Source of the DNA: Aquanectria penicillioides
Lineage: Eukaryota > Ascomycota > Sordariomycetes > Hypocreales > Nectriaceae
Direction of reading: 5' to 3'
Assembly (NCBI GenBank): GCA_003415625.1
Contig: PYIU01000009.1
Location: 2,790,001-2,854,000 of the forward strand
DNA length: 64,000 nt
The position numbers and the translations under genes were made by a program. The notes beneath the pieces are model-generated. The model searched no databases and was not told the DNA's origin. It saw only the letters and a list, made by a program, of their open reading frames with translations. Of this stretch, positions 45,301 to 56,928 are shown piece after piece. Each line of letters begins with the position of its first letter. Positions within the stretch are counted from its first letter, which is position 1.

Positions 45301-46788
45301 ATCGTCATGCAGCAGCGTAGAGGCGGTAAACCCAAGCAGCCCAGATCTAGCAACCCAGGCACTGACAGGGCCCGCATTCACTGCCGGCTCCGTCCTATCG
45401 CCAAACACAGCACAACGCGCCCACCAACAATCTGTCATCGGTTCTCGCCGCTTCTACTCGAACGATTCCGTCAGGTGCCGCCTCCTTAACAAGATGCCTC
45501 GACAGGACGCCCTGATAGGACGAGAGAGAGATCCATTCTCATCGACGATTCTTCTCGAGTCTCCCCGACACTGTCGTACTTCTCACGGCAATGTGCTACC
45601 TGCCTTCCGTCATAGCCGCGCCATGTCTTCGCAGTCCCCCCAGCCAGAAACACAATCCGCTGAGTCCAATGCAAGATGTCTTGCTCAGCTGAGGCATTGG
45701 CTAGCCTTGTAGCCTCAGTGTGTCGCTCAGCTGAGCCTCCACTTGTAGCATCTCAGACTCACAGCCCTCAACTTATTCGCATTTGGAATGCCAGTCCGTA
45801 CTTTTTCTCGAATGGTCTTCTGCCATCCTGCCAGTGTTCGATATCTCCTCAGCCCACTGGCTGGCGATCGTGCAGTGAATGCCGCACATCTGATGATATA
45901 GGCAGTGATCGTCCGAAACAGCCCTTTTGTCTGCCCGCTTTCAAAGCTGTGTATTGACCTGTCAGTTGCCGCGTCGAAACAGTGGTCTCAATTGCTTCAC
46001 GAACTACTCACCTTGAAATGAATGCCTGGCGGCTTTGTCTCTCCCATTTGCGCCTCTAGGCGGTTGGGAACGAAGCCGCATACCACAAGGTCCAGCACTT
46101 CATCATCGGGTCGCTGAGAACCCCGACAATATTTCTTGACCCTGCCTGGCTCCCGGTGATGTTTGCTTTGTTGGGAACGCAAAATTTGATCCCGTATTCT
46201 ACTAGCCGTATTTGCCTGCAGATATTTCACCTTGAAACGAGCTTGCCGTGTAAGTAACTCAAATTGACGTAGTAAATACGATGGCTCTGTCTGGTAGCAT
46301 ATCTCCCTCGTTGCGGATGTCCTCTCCTCCCTTTCTCCTTCTTCTAATCATGGCCTGTATTCCGTGCTCTACCCTGCTTTGATACCTGTGAAAGCCTCCA
46401 AACCTTTCCGCAATCTAACCACAGTCTCACATCTGACCCCTGCCGGTTCTCAGACCTCGAACTACCGAGGTAGTGGAATTCCCTTCTCCAAGACAAGTGG
46501 CTTTTACCCGAGTTGAAAGCGCACTATCTGCTCAATAAAATACATGCCGCTGTTCTTATTCAACTAACTTGGACCTTCCGGTCCTCCGATTGCCATACTT
46601 GGTCTCGATTTCCATGTCAACCGTGGCTACCGCTCCACTCTTAGCTTCGACCTCCGCCCTATCTCGAGCTCGAGCATAGCCTCTAGCTACCTATGCCTCT
46701 CAGCCCTTACGGGCAAGCTGGTCACGGACAACTAGCGAAATGTCTTTCCCCTTATCACTGTTTTGGGTCAGCCTCTCCACGGGACCCT
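42313..46788. other. 4.5-kb intergenic region upstream of the Zn2Cys6 regulator
   Basis: Extends from the regulator start to the RTA1 stop. Composition varies from GC-rich (42.3-45 kb) to more AT-rich (46.2-46.6 kb). Open frames at 45071-45712 (+) and 45997-46230 (-) have some protein-like stretches, but no domain, credible start or full splice model. Treated as promoter/leader of the regulator plus unassigned sequence. Confidence 0.45.
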
Positions 46789-47929
46789 TCACTTATACTG
46801 TGATCTCGAGTATGACCCAGAGTGCCGAGAGTGCGAGTGCGGGTGAGACTGTGAATGCGAGTGAGAGTGAGAGTGAGAGTGAGAGTGCCGAGAGTGTGAG
46901 TGTCGAGACTGCGAGTGTCGAGACTGCGAGTGTTGAGAGCGTGGGGGCTGGGCGTCATGTAACTGGCTCTCCATCAAGTATCCATCCATGCTAGAGATGC
47001 GCTTTGCGAGCGCCTCGCGGTTAACCACGCGGCTAGGATGGAACCAGTTGAAGAGCAGGCTGACCAGAGACATCAGCGCAGCATCGAAGATGTAGATCCA
47101 GTATTCATGTGACTGTAGTATTCCATCCTTGCCCAGGATATACTCGGCCACACGGAAGACGGATCTGACCATGATGAAGAAGCTGGTAATGTAAAGCACC
47201 ATCAGTAGTTTTCGCCATGGCACGGCCAGTTCATAAGACTTGGCCGTAGGCTTCTCACGGATGCGGAGGTGGAAAACAAGGGTGACAATCATGAAGAATC
47301 CGAAGAAGAGAATCTGGATTCCCAAACCGCCAACAATGATGTTTTCGCCCCGCTTGACATCATCCGATGTCTTCGCTGTCGCGAGCATACCACCACCTAC
47401 GATCCCGTATGTTAAAAAAAAGATGCAGCCTTGGTACGCTGGAGTAGTTACTCACCTCCGCTCTGGGCCAAGAAAGAGAGCACATCGCCAGTGACAAACA
47501 CCTTGGTCAACCATTTTGTCCTGATAATTGAGAGCTCTCCGGCCTCGAGCAGGTTAATCACGCGGCCCAAGACCATGTAGATGGAGGCTGCAAAGAGGGC
47601 TGGTCCAAGAAGCAACAGCAACGACTGGATAATGTAAGGGTTCTTCGTAAAGTCCGGGGCCTCCTGCGCTGACATGGCTCGTCCGACGTAACCGACCGCT
47701 TCGACTATTGAGTTGAACAATTTGTTAGCCTATCATGTCGAGCCATTTCCCTCGCCAGTAGGTTAAAAATATACGCACAGAGACAGCCGATCAAGAACGG
47801 GATAAAGTACCATGTTCGGTGACGGAAGATCTGGTAAGTGTGGAGGAGGGCAGATATGCCAAAAATAACGACAAAAATGGCTGCTGCCGCCAGCGACGGA
47901 TTGTAGTTGTAAAAGACGTAGCCGGCCAT
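46789..47929 (-). CDS. RTA1-like seven-TM membrane protein with His/Ser-rich tail
   Basis: 335 aa, three exons (47929-47779, 47704-47456, 47396-46789), introns 74 and 59 nt. MAGYVFYNYNPSLAAAA opens TM1. Family marks follow: CLFEAVGYVGRA, PYIIQSLLLLLGPALFAASIYM, GDVLSFLAQSGGGGML and FRVAEYILGKDGIL (RTA1 signature region). Seven TM helices fit. The cytosolic tail (about residues 280-335) is a run of Ser-His and Arg-His-Ser-Gln/His units with over a dozen histidines. It is encoded by GAGTGA-type tandem repeats (46830-46935 on the plus strand). RTA1 proteins act in lipid translocation and resistance to azoles or sphingoid bases (yeast Rsb1, Rta1) at the plasma membrane. The tail is unusual. The frame is intact. 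Confidence 0.92.
46830..46935 (+). repeat. GAGTGA/AGTGTCGAGACTGCG coding tandem repeat in RTA1 gene
   Basis: Hexamer GAGTGA copies (46855-46885), then two near-identical copies of a longer GTGTCGAGACTGCGA unit. On the minus strand these encode the Ser/His/Arg/Gln tail. Confidence 0.8.
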
Positions 47930-48821
47930 GTTGCTCTATTCGGCTGGGATACGAGTAAAAGGTGAAGCGATACAATAATACTCGTATCGCGTCTGTCCGA
48001 CTACGAGGTCTGCAAGGGCCAGGTCACCGAGATGGCAAAGAAGAGAAGTGGCGAGAAACTTGTTGACAAAAGAAATGGGCATCCTGAAATGCCACTTGTT
48101 ATATACAGGTATATCCGTGTAAACAGCGTATAGCTGACGTTGCCCTTTTTGCTTGTCATCTCTTGTCCTGGAAGTTGCCGACGATGCATTTCTTATATAC
48201 GCGTATATGAGGGTCGTATTGCAAAACTGCATCAACAAAGGAGCAGCATTGCCTCCTCAGGTGGAGCCGCTAGCGCCTGAGCGCTGGACAGGGCCAACCA
48301 GCGCATAGTATAACCGCGTATTTTACGGCTCGTATTCAGGTTTTGCTCTGGCAATCTCCAAGCCAGCGAACCATGCACGACGAAACATGCCACGGCGGAT
48401 CCAGGAGAAGGAAGCATGACGAATGGGCCTAGGACTTCAGACGCGCGAACGGCCACCACCAATCTTCTATTATACGCGAATAGTCGGCGTTGCCGGCTGC
48501 AACTAGCTAGCTCTGTCGTCTCAGCCATTTCGCATGATGCAGCTTGCCTCACTAGGCGTGTTAGCCCGGCATGATGGCCGCAGAGGTTGCGGTACGAGCG
48601 TATTCTTCGCAATACGGTTTCAGTCAAGGCGTTTTAGCTCGCAGGCTTTGTTGATAGTTGGTGGAGAAGGTTCATGATGGCATGCGGCTTCGAATACGGG
48701 GTGCCGAACTCCCCGTCTGTACGTGTAATATTAATAGAAGCCTGCTGCTGTCCTGCAATCACGATATGCTTTACGGCTCTTCTCCCGCCATCCCACTTCT
48801 TACTATCAATTCCCCTGGTCC
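47930..48821. other. Divergent region, RTA1 / UGT genes
   Basis: 892 bp of shared upstream DNA. TATACGCG(T/A)AT-like motifs recur near 48195-48210 and 48472-48482, with a related CCGCGTATTTTACGG near 48312. A minus frame (48232-48627) has no domain. No gene called. Confidence 0.45.
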
Positions 48822-51708
48822 ATGGCGTCTTCTGCGAACTCCCACGGGGAGGCTCCCCCCTCTCCATACAGCGATCTGCCCGAAGTGGTTACGGAAGATC
48901 GCTTGCCTTCATACGACTCCGTCATCAGGAACGACTTTCTTCGCAATACGACGTCTGTCAGAGGTATGTTTGGACCCGATTCCGAATGTGCCCTGTGCCG
49001 CAGCAGCTCATGTGGATGGACATAGACGATGGTCGCATCGATGTGGACCTCAACTCCAGATTCTGCCGGACACTCTCCCGTTTCATTCCCGACATCAAAA
49101 CCCCGCTCTCAGAAATCCCGATAGTTCACCCCCGGAATATTATGCGGAGCTTGAAGCATCCTCCCCCATAAACTATTTCCCCGTCAAGCTTAACATTGTC
49201 ATCCAAGTCGTTGGCAGTCGTGGCGATGTCCAGCCTTTCGTTGCACTCGGAAACGAGCTCCAGAAACACGGACATCGGGTGCGCCTGGCAACCCACAATG
49301 TCTTCGATTCTTTTGTTCGTGATGCAGGTCTGGAGTTCTACCCTATTGGAGGTAACCCCTCCGAGCTCATGGCTTACATGGTCCGCAACCCCGGACTAAT
49401 CCCCAGCCTCAAGAGCCTCCGTGCCGGAGACATCCAAAGAAAGCGAGAAATGGTTGCCGAGATGTTGGACGGGTGCTGGAAATCCTGTCTTGAACCTGAT
49501 CCCGTCACTGGGAAGCCATTTGTCGCGGATGCAATCATCGCCAACCCTCCCAGTTTCGCCCACGTGCACTGCGCGCAGGCGATGAGCATTCCCGTGCACA
49601 TCATGTTTACGATGCCTTGGAGCAGCACAAGGGCCTTTTCTCACCCGCTTGCAAACCTCAAGTTTGGCGAGAAGACAGGCATGGACGTCCAGACTGCCAA
49701 CTATGTGTCCTATAGTGTTGTTGAGTGGCTAACTTGGCAAGGGTATGTTTCTCTACCCTCCCCGCAAATTTAAGGCTGAGCTACGGAGTCGCTAACTTTC
49801 CCAGTCTCGGCGATATCATTAACGACTGGCGAAAGTCGATAGACTTAGAACCCGTGCCCATGTCCGAAGGTCCCCTCCTCACAGAGACGCTGAAGATTCC
49901 CTTTACCTATTGTTGGTCTCCAGCTTTGGTTGAGAAACCGAAGGACTGGCCATCGTATATCGGTAAATGATGACTTCATTGCTATCAACCCAGCAACGCT
50001 AACTTGCTCAGATGTATGTGGCTTTTTCTTCCGAGAACCACCCAGATATACTCCTGAACCAGATCTCGCAAATTTCCTGGCTCAAGGTCCACCTCCTATC
50101 TACATCGGATTCGGCAGCATTGTTATCGATGACCCGGAGCGTATGACCAGGACTTTGGTTGAGGCTGTACGAAGAACTGGCGTGCGTGCCATCATTTCCA
50201 AGGGATGGAGCAACCTCGGTGGAGTTGAAGACAAGAATGTTTTCTTCCTTGGAGATTGCCCTCACGAATGGCTCTTTGGGCAAGTCACAGCTGTGTTTCA
50301 TCATGGTGGTGCCGGAACGACAGCCTGTGGTCTCTTGAATGGAAGGCCAACCACCATCGTGCCCTTCTTCGGAGAGTAAGTAACATTCCGTTGAACGTAG
50401 AGGAAGCCTCTAACACCCAATAGTCAACCATTCTGGGGAGACATGGTTGCAGCTTCAGGAGCTGGTCCTAGTCCGATCCCTCAGAAACAACTCAACGTGG
50501 AAAACCTTTCTCAAGCTATCCGATTCTGCCTCACTCCAGAAGCCTCTGATGCTGCTGCAAAACTGGCATCCAAGATGAAGGTGGAGAACGGCGTCGTTAC
50601 TGCTGTGAAATCCTTTCACGCAAATCTTCCATTAGAAAACCTTCAGTGTGATATCCTCCCCAACCAGCCCGCGGTTTGGGCCTGCAAGCGAGGAGGGAAG
50701 TATATCAAATTGTCCAAATTGGCAGCCGCGGTCCTATTTCAACATCTCAAAGTGGACCAAAAGAAAGTATACTTGTAAGGACAAAGACGCTCGCTCATTG
50801 AATCTAGTTGCTAACCAATTCCCGGCCAGAAACGAGACCAAGAGCATAAACATTATCAATCGCCGATGGGATCCCGTTAGTGGAACCATGTCAGCAATGA
50901 TTGGAACGTCAACAGATATGGCAAAGGCTACTGCTGATATTGTTGTCAAGCCCCTACAGGCATACCAGCAACGCAAAGCAATCCTTCCTAGCGATGTTGA
51001 TCCCGAGCCTGGGCGATCTCCAGTGGTCGGAACCCACACCAGCGCCATCCCTCGAGGGGGGCCCATCGCGCGCGGACGTGGGTGTTTGAACACAGCAGGG
51101 GCGATAGCTTCTGCTTCCGCATCAGGGGTAGGCGGTTTCTTCAAGTCCTATGGCCGGGGATTCTACGTGGATTTACCCCTAGCAGTTACCGAAGGCTTCC
51201 GGGCGGTGCCGAGACTGTATGGAGAAGATGTCCCTGAGCACGAACCTATTCAAGATTGGCAATCCGGAACACGCGTTGCCGGTACCAACTTTGTAAAGGG
51301 AATCTCAGAGGGCTTCTCAGATCTGGTAGTACAACCGTATAAAGGAGGTAAGGAGGGCGGCGCGCTCGGTGCGGCCAAAGGCGTTGGTAAAGGCTTGCTT
51401 GGAATGACGAGCAAGACTGTATCGGGTATGTTACCTCTAAATCATCACAGGTCTATCAGAACTAACGCATCGCAGCTGCTGTTGGAATTGTTGCATATCC
51501 AGGCCATGGCATCTATCAGAGCATCCGAACGCTTGTGAAGTCAAAGACGCGGCAGCAGATAATGAGTGCCCGGCGACAAGAAGGAGAATACTTGGTTCAA
51601 AACCCGGGCCAAACCCCTCTGGATGTACCTTTTATTCTAACCGCATTTGGAGACTTGTGCCAGAAAGAGTCGAAGCGCCAGCACCAGGGTTCTCTTCATT
51701 CAGCATAG
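48822..51708 (+). CDS. Sterol 3-beta-glucosyltransferase-like UGT (GT1/GT28), one frameshift
   Basis: Seven exons: 48822-48963, 49026-49742, 49805-49962, 50012-50375, 50424-50774, 50830-51425, 51476-51708; introns 48-62 nt. The N-terminus is [16 protein letters not shown], then DDGRIDVDL after the first intron (ACATAG acceptor). The GT28 N-domain has [20 protein letters not shown], and [15 protein letters not shown] follows. The nucleotide-binding half has [11 protein letters not shown] and the sugar-donor signature [20 protein letters not shown], then [11 protein letters not shown]-terminal extension ([43 protein letters not shown]) is typical of the fungal subgroup. No GRAM/PH domains, unlike Atg26. 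The frame breaks at the C5 run 49129-49133 (IPIVH | PPEYYAEL); one added C gives 2562 nt, 853 aa. It should glucosylate sterols or similar lipids; acceptor inferred. Confidence 0.9.
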
Positions 51709-54700
51709 GAGCCCAACCGGTAATATGAGTGATCAAGGACGGCATGCTTCTCGCAGATGACAAGAGCGATATTTTTACATTTTCCCTTAGAGATACCACA
51801 AATTAGATAGAAGTAGATATGTTTTCCTCAAGATAATGATCTCATTAGATACATTATACGTGTCCCTCTCACCAACGCGTCACCAATCAACCAAGTCGAT
51901 GTATTGCTAGGATGCTGTTGGCAGTACCAAAACTAACGTCAGCCACCACAACCACAGTATGAACTTCGCGGGGATGACTGCTCAAAGTCGCGCACTGTAT
52001 ACTTGGAGGGAAAAAACCTGTCGGGGACTCCTTGGGTGGTGGGTCGAACCAATCTCGTCCACTGTTTGCTTGCAGAGTGTCAATGGTCAGTGGCCTCATC
52101 GTGCAGTAGCTGCCGGTCTGGCCGTGCTTAGTTCAGCTTCGAGAAGACACTGGCGCGCATCGGGTCGTGTGCACGGCATTCGGTATGTGCTCGGCATGAG
52201 TCGTGAGGCAAAGAGGCTGTTCCAGGATGCCTCCCAGGAGCCTGTGCCCGCCACAAAGATTTGAGGCCCAAGGCGAGGCTTTCGAGTCTGCTCTCTCTAG
52301 AAGTCTCGTTCGAATTCATTCCTCACACTCTCATCCATCCCCCAAGACGTGGCACCGGTCGTCTCCGCGTTGCTACCTCGGCGCCCCCCTGTCCATCCTC
52401 TTTCATCAACGCGGAGAACGGTCGAGGCTAAAGAAACCCACCCCTGTGAACTTCCCACCACTAGGCCAAACTCAACCTTGTGTGTTCCAGGTCGGTCCGA
52501 AAAGGCCACCCATTGCCAAAGACCAGTCCTGCACGGCTGAGAAAACAACAGCACCCAACTGAGTGACAGCATCAGTGGAGAAAGCTTTCTCCGTAAACCC
52601 GCAATTCGGGAAGCCTGCCGACACGGCGGTTTGCTAATTTGCAATGGGCTCGCTTGGATATGTCTTGCATAGCCGATATGAGGTAGGTATTGGGCAATTT
52701 TAATGTTTGGTCGCAGAATGTCTGTGAAATTGTTGTCCCAATTTTCATGTGCGGGCAGCACCTACAACTCTGTACCGAGGCAAAAGGAAATGTCCTGGGT
52801 CTGCTTTTTAGAAGCCGAATGTGGCCTCCTCGCCAGAAATATCTATCTTATCTGGATTACATGCATTCTCGTGTTATACCTTTACTCTGATAGCTATCTC
52901 TCAGTGGAGCGTGACGCCATTTGATTTTGGCCTGCTTCGGTGTGAACTAGTTTTTCGCCAAACCTGCCCACTGGGTCAATTAGATCGAGATACGGATGCA
53001 CCAGGAAAGCGGCCAATGTACATCATCGACATGCGAGAATCATTTAAATATATGTACCAATGGTATGCTCCCCCAGCCATTTTTTGTTATGTAGCGGAGA
53101 CATTATGTGTATCAATGGCCAAGTGACAGCAGTGTCTCGGAAGTTAAATCTTCCTGATGCTTACCCTAGAGCCCCGATCATCATTCAGCTACTGTTGATA
53201 TGCCAGTCCCGATTCGTTATGGCCAAATTTCCCTCCTCATTTCTCGTAATTTTCATTGACAATGAATAGCAACACAAAAGCTTGCCTAATTTCAACGTAT
53301 TGGTAGCAGACCATCGTGGGAAAGAAGGAGGAAGGTATGTAATTATTTAGCAGCGCCCAGCACTAAAGAACCCCTCCCAAAGTGCTGAGGGCTTGTGATG
53401 AGGAGAGAAAGGCGGTGACAAATATGCATAAACTAGACCGGAACGGCGGCAATTTACCTGCAGGATGCTTTCAACGAGTTTCATGATCAGTTATTGGAAG
53501 CAGGCGATATAATGCCGAGTTTATTCGAGCGATTAACATAGCAACACGTGAGTGAAAACCAAACTTTGAACCAAAAAGTCCAACCCCCGACAGGTTCAAC
53601 CGCATTGTAGATCATTTCCTGTTCCTTCGAAAGACGTTTCTCAGTCATGCATTCCAGCCACCCCTGAGATCGACGGACGCGATCCCTCTTACCCCATTTC
53701 TTCAACCTCAGCTCCTTTGCAGCGAATGTCAAGGGCTTTGGCCCTCTTGGGCGGCCATAACTCTTTCGAAACGACCTAAGAAATCTTGGCAACGGTTGCC
53801 GAGGCACATCTGGCATTAAGGAGGTATGTGAGTTGTGCAAATTACACCTGGCACCTGCGTCAATGTCTCTGGTGACATGTAGGAAAGGGAAAATATTACC
53901 CCACCTAAGCGCACAGCTATGACCGTATCGCTAACCGTGCAGTGAAATTTAAGACATTTTGAGATTTTTTCTTGTTGGAACCAACAGTGTGGTTCCTGCG
54001 CAGGGCATATTTGCCCTTTGGCAAGGGATGAACTAGTCAGTAAATACGAAGTTTTTAGTGGTTATGACACGATTCTAAGAACATTTGATCCTCAAATGCG
54101 TCTATCAAGAACAGGTTACCCAGGATGATTGACTGGAGGTAGATCGCTCCTTCTAAAACGTTGTTATCCGGAGGTGTATGGAGCCATATCCGGAGCGGGA
54201 CCCACAATTTCTCCCGAGGAACCGGCTCCGAAACTTGACCTCATTCCGGAGATATCCGGAGATCACCGAATAATTTCGGGGCTTTACATGAGCATTCGCG
54301 TTGCTGTCCCCGAGAATTCATTCCAGTCACTTGGGAAATGGGATGTAGGGCGTTCTGCTGTTTCAGAGGTGTGCTCGTGGCAAACTCGCGCGACGAAACC
54401 GGTGGGAGACAATAGACAGCTATTGGGAACGGTATCCTGGGGTTCGTGAAGAAAGGCATGGGATACACTTGCACACTCCACCGAGCCACTGGCAAAGATA
54501 TAAGCTTTAATTAGCCCACTGCTGCATCAGCTTGAAAAAAGTTTTTCGACAGCATACAGCTGCTATTCTGGCACAGGGCTTCTGAACGAGACATTCTGCC
54601 AGCGGCAAGCTCCACTTCGATCTTGATTCTATGTGCGGCCCTGATGGACTTCGTAAGGAATGAGTGCCTCTGCAGGTTTCTTGCTTCTCCCTTGCCTTAA

Positions 54701-56928
54701 ATTCGGCAATGAAATGATATGTCAATTCTCAAAGCGCCGAGATGGTGAGTTTTCAGGCTGAGAAAATGACAAACGCAACGTTGGACAACTGCCGAAAGTT
54801 TGGGCTCCATCACCTCGATGGCGTGAATCGAAAGCTTCTATCATCGTGGATCGGAAATCGGCCAGATTGCCCGCGGCAGATTGGTCGGCAAGTAGGTCTT
54901 GGCCCAATGCTAGGTCCAGGGCACCCATGCATGAAATCGAACATTCTGGCCTCATGTTTCGGCGATCTAGTCTGAACTTTGATGATAGGGGTGCACTCAT
55001 TCGAGACAATTCTGCAAGTGAACTTTATCCCGCCAGTGAAGAGGCTGCTGGCTGCTCACAGGCCGTAGATCATTGGCGATCCTCGTATGCAGCGGCAGCC
55101 AAGAAAAAATTCTACACCGAGTTGCCGGAACCGAAACTCCTTCACTTTGTAAAAAGAAAAACAAAAAAGGTCAGATTAGAGACAGCCTTCGGCGAATCCG
55201 AAACATTCAGCCACATGCAACGTCATACTATACGAGAGCTTTGGGTACCCTGACCGACAATCCTTCAGGGTCTCAAGCCTTCAACCCTTGCCGAGGAGTG
55301 GCTGTTGGGAAATGGATCCCTTACCAAGACTCTTTGTTTCCTTTTCCCTCACTATGTAATACTCTAGCCAAGATCTAGATCACTCACCGCGTCGTTGTTT
55401 TGCATTTTCACTACATCTTTAGGGAGCAATGGTGGCGTTATTTTAAACTGGGCACAATTTCTCACCAATAGGAGATGAAGCATCGGAATGCGATATGCCC
55501 CTTTTTGGTCTGGACCCAGCAAATTGATGTGTGATAATAGAATTGTACTAGGAGGCCCGAGCCACAGCCATGCTGGGCACGAGGGTATCAGCCAAGTAAG
55601 CTGAGGCGTCTGGGGGTGTGTATTGTCAGACAGCAGAATGACGCTTGTCAAGACGTGCTAGATCGTCGAAAAAGGGTCAATGCTAGAAAAAGCAATTCAC
55701 GTCCTATCAAGAATGCACCAACGGCGGGCCACGTTTCCATCTGGTTTTGAGGCTGAGAATGAGACAAAACCCTGATTTGGCTGGACCCGGGTGGAGATCT
55801 GAGATCACTGAGCCGACCCGGCTAGTAATTGATTGAGAAGCCAACTTCCATATTTCCGGTTTGATAAAAAGAAAAAAAAGAAAAAAAAGAGGATGGTGGA
55901 ACACAGGCATTTTGATGATTGATAGAACGACACAGAACAAAGAATAGGCCAGTGGGTCTACGGACAAAGGGAATTGGCGTGAGTATGTGAGTATTCGATG
56001 TTTAGCGCTGATGTCGCCTGACTTCGTGAGCCCCCTCAATAACATGCTCAATTGTTTACACAATTTGTCTTATGCTAGACAACCACGACACCCAAATGCA
56101 ATTGATGAATCAGTGCCTGCACTGGAAGTTTCAAGTCCATACCCGATGGTTGAGGGCACGGACAATGTCTTGATTTCTTTCTTCAGTACGCAAGTAGCCG
56201 ATGTTCCTTCTTCCGATCTCGAAACAACTCCCGTATGTTCTATTCTGACAGGGTCTCCCATCGCAGGAAAACGTGGCGCACGAGGACTATTTCCTTTGGA
56301 GAGTATAGTCGAAATCATTCTACGGTGCTGCGATCGAATAGATGATTCCCCGAATCACGGTTCACGGCGTTCGAGAAACCGACCCCCGGTCAAACACCGA
56401 TGCGATTCGATCACCGTGCCGAGTTCTTCATAGTAACCGTCCGAAACCCCTGCCAAGAATATCACGTCTATTGGAGTCTTAATAAGTTATAGGATACATC
56501 CGTTGGGAAACCCTTGATATACAAGTGCCGACTGGCCATATCGAGGCTTGTGGTAGATTTGTCCTAGTTCCACAACCACAACACTGACAGCCGCTTCCCG
56601 TTCTTTGTGGATCGAATGTCACAAGGAGAGTTAAACAAATCTGGTTTTTGAAGTGCCGTCAATGGTTAAACCTTGTCTGTTATCAAAGATGGGTTGACTT
56701 GTGACGGGCATTCCACGAACTCCGTCTGAACACAACAACAAGCATTGCGTGTTTAACCTCGATTTTGGCACCCACAGCGGATACTTGCCTGCTATGATAG
56801 TTTCACTAGTTGATTGTCAATGGTAATAAGAGGAAATATAGAGGAATCATTCCCTGTCCTGGAAAATGTGCATACCATGCCCTACGATCAAATTCACAAC
56901 TCTCTTTGTTTCATTGATCTGGTAAATC
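51709..56928. other. 5.2-kb gene-poor region
   Basis: More AT-rich than the preceding genes. Short unconvincing open frames only. A minus-strand 117-codon frame (53487-53840) has a basic, somewhat protein-like sequence but no domain. A cluster of TCCGGA motifs lies at 54167-54262. Near 55860-55890 are A-rich runs. No transposase, LTR or terminal inverted repeat recognised. Confidence 0.45.
54167..54262. promoter_or_regulatory. Cluster of TCCGGA palindromes
   Basis: ATCCGGAG or TTCCGGAG occurs at about 54167, 54189, 54245 and 54255, with an intervening CCGAGGAACCGGCTCCG. TCCGGA is palindromic and contains CCG/CGG half-sites of the type bound by Zn2Cys6 factors. Function unproven; the nearest gene starts 2.7 kb away. 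Confidence 0.35.

Noticed and set aside
45071..45712. 213-codon frame with a mitochondrial-presequence-like stretch (GSRRFYSNDSV)
   Set aside because: No mature domain follows, and the presequence-like ATG (45270) is out of frame with it. Too weak to call a gene.
48964..49006. A 40- or 43-nt first intron in the UGT gene (acceptors at CAGCAG)
   Set aside because: It would keep one open frame but replaces the conserved DDGRIDVDL block with unrelated residues. The 62-nt intron ending at 49025 restores that block.
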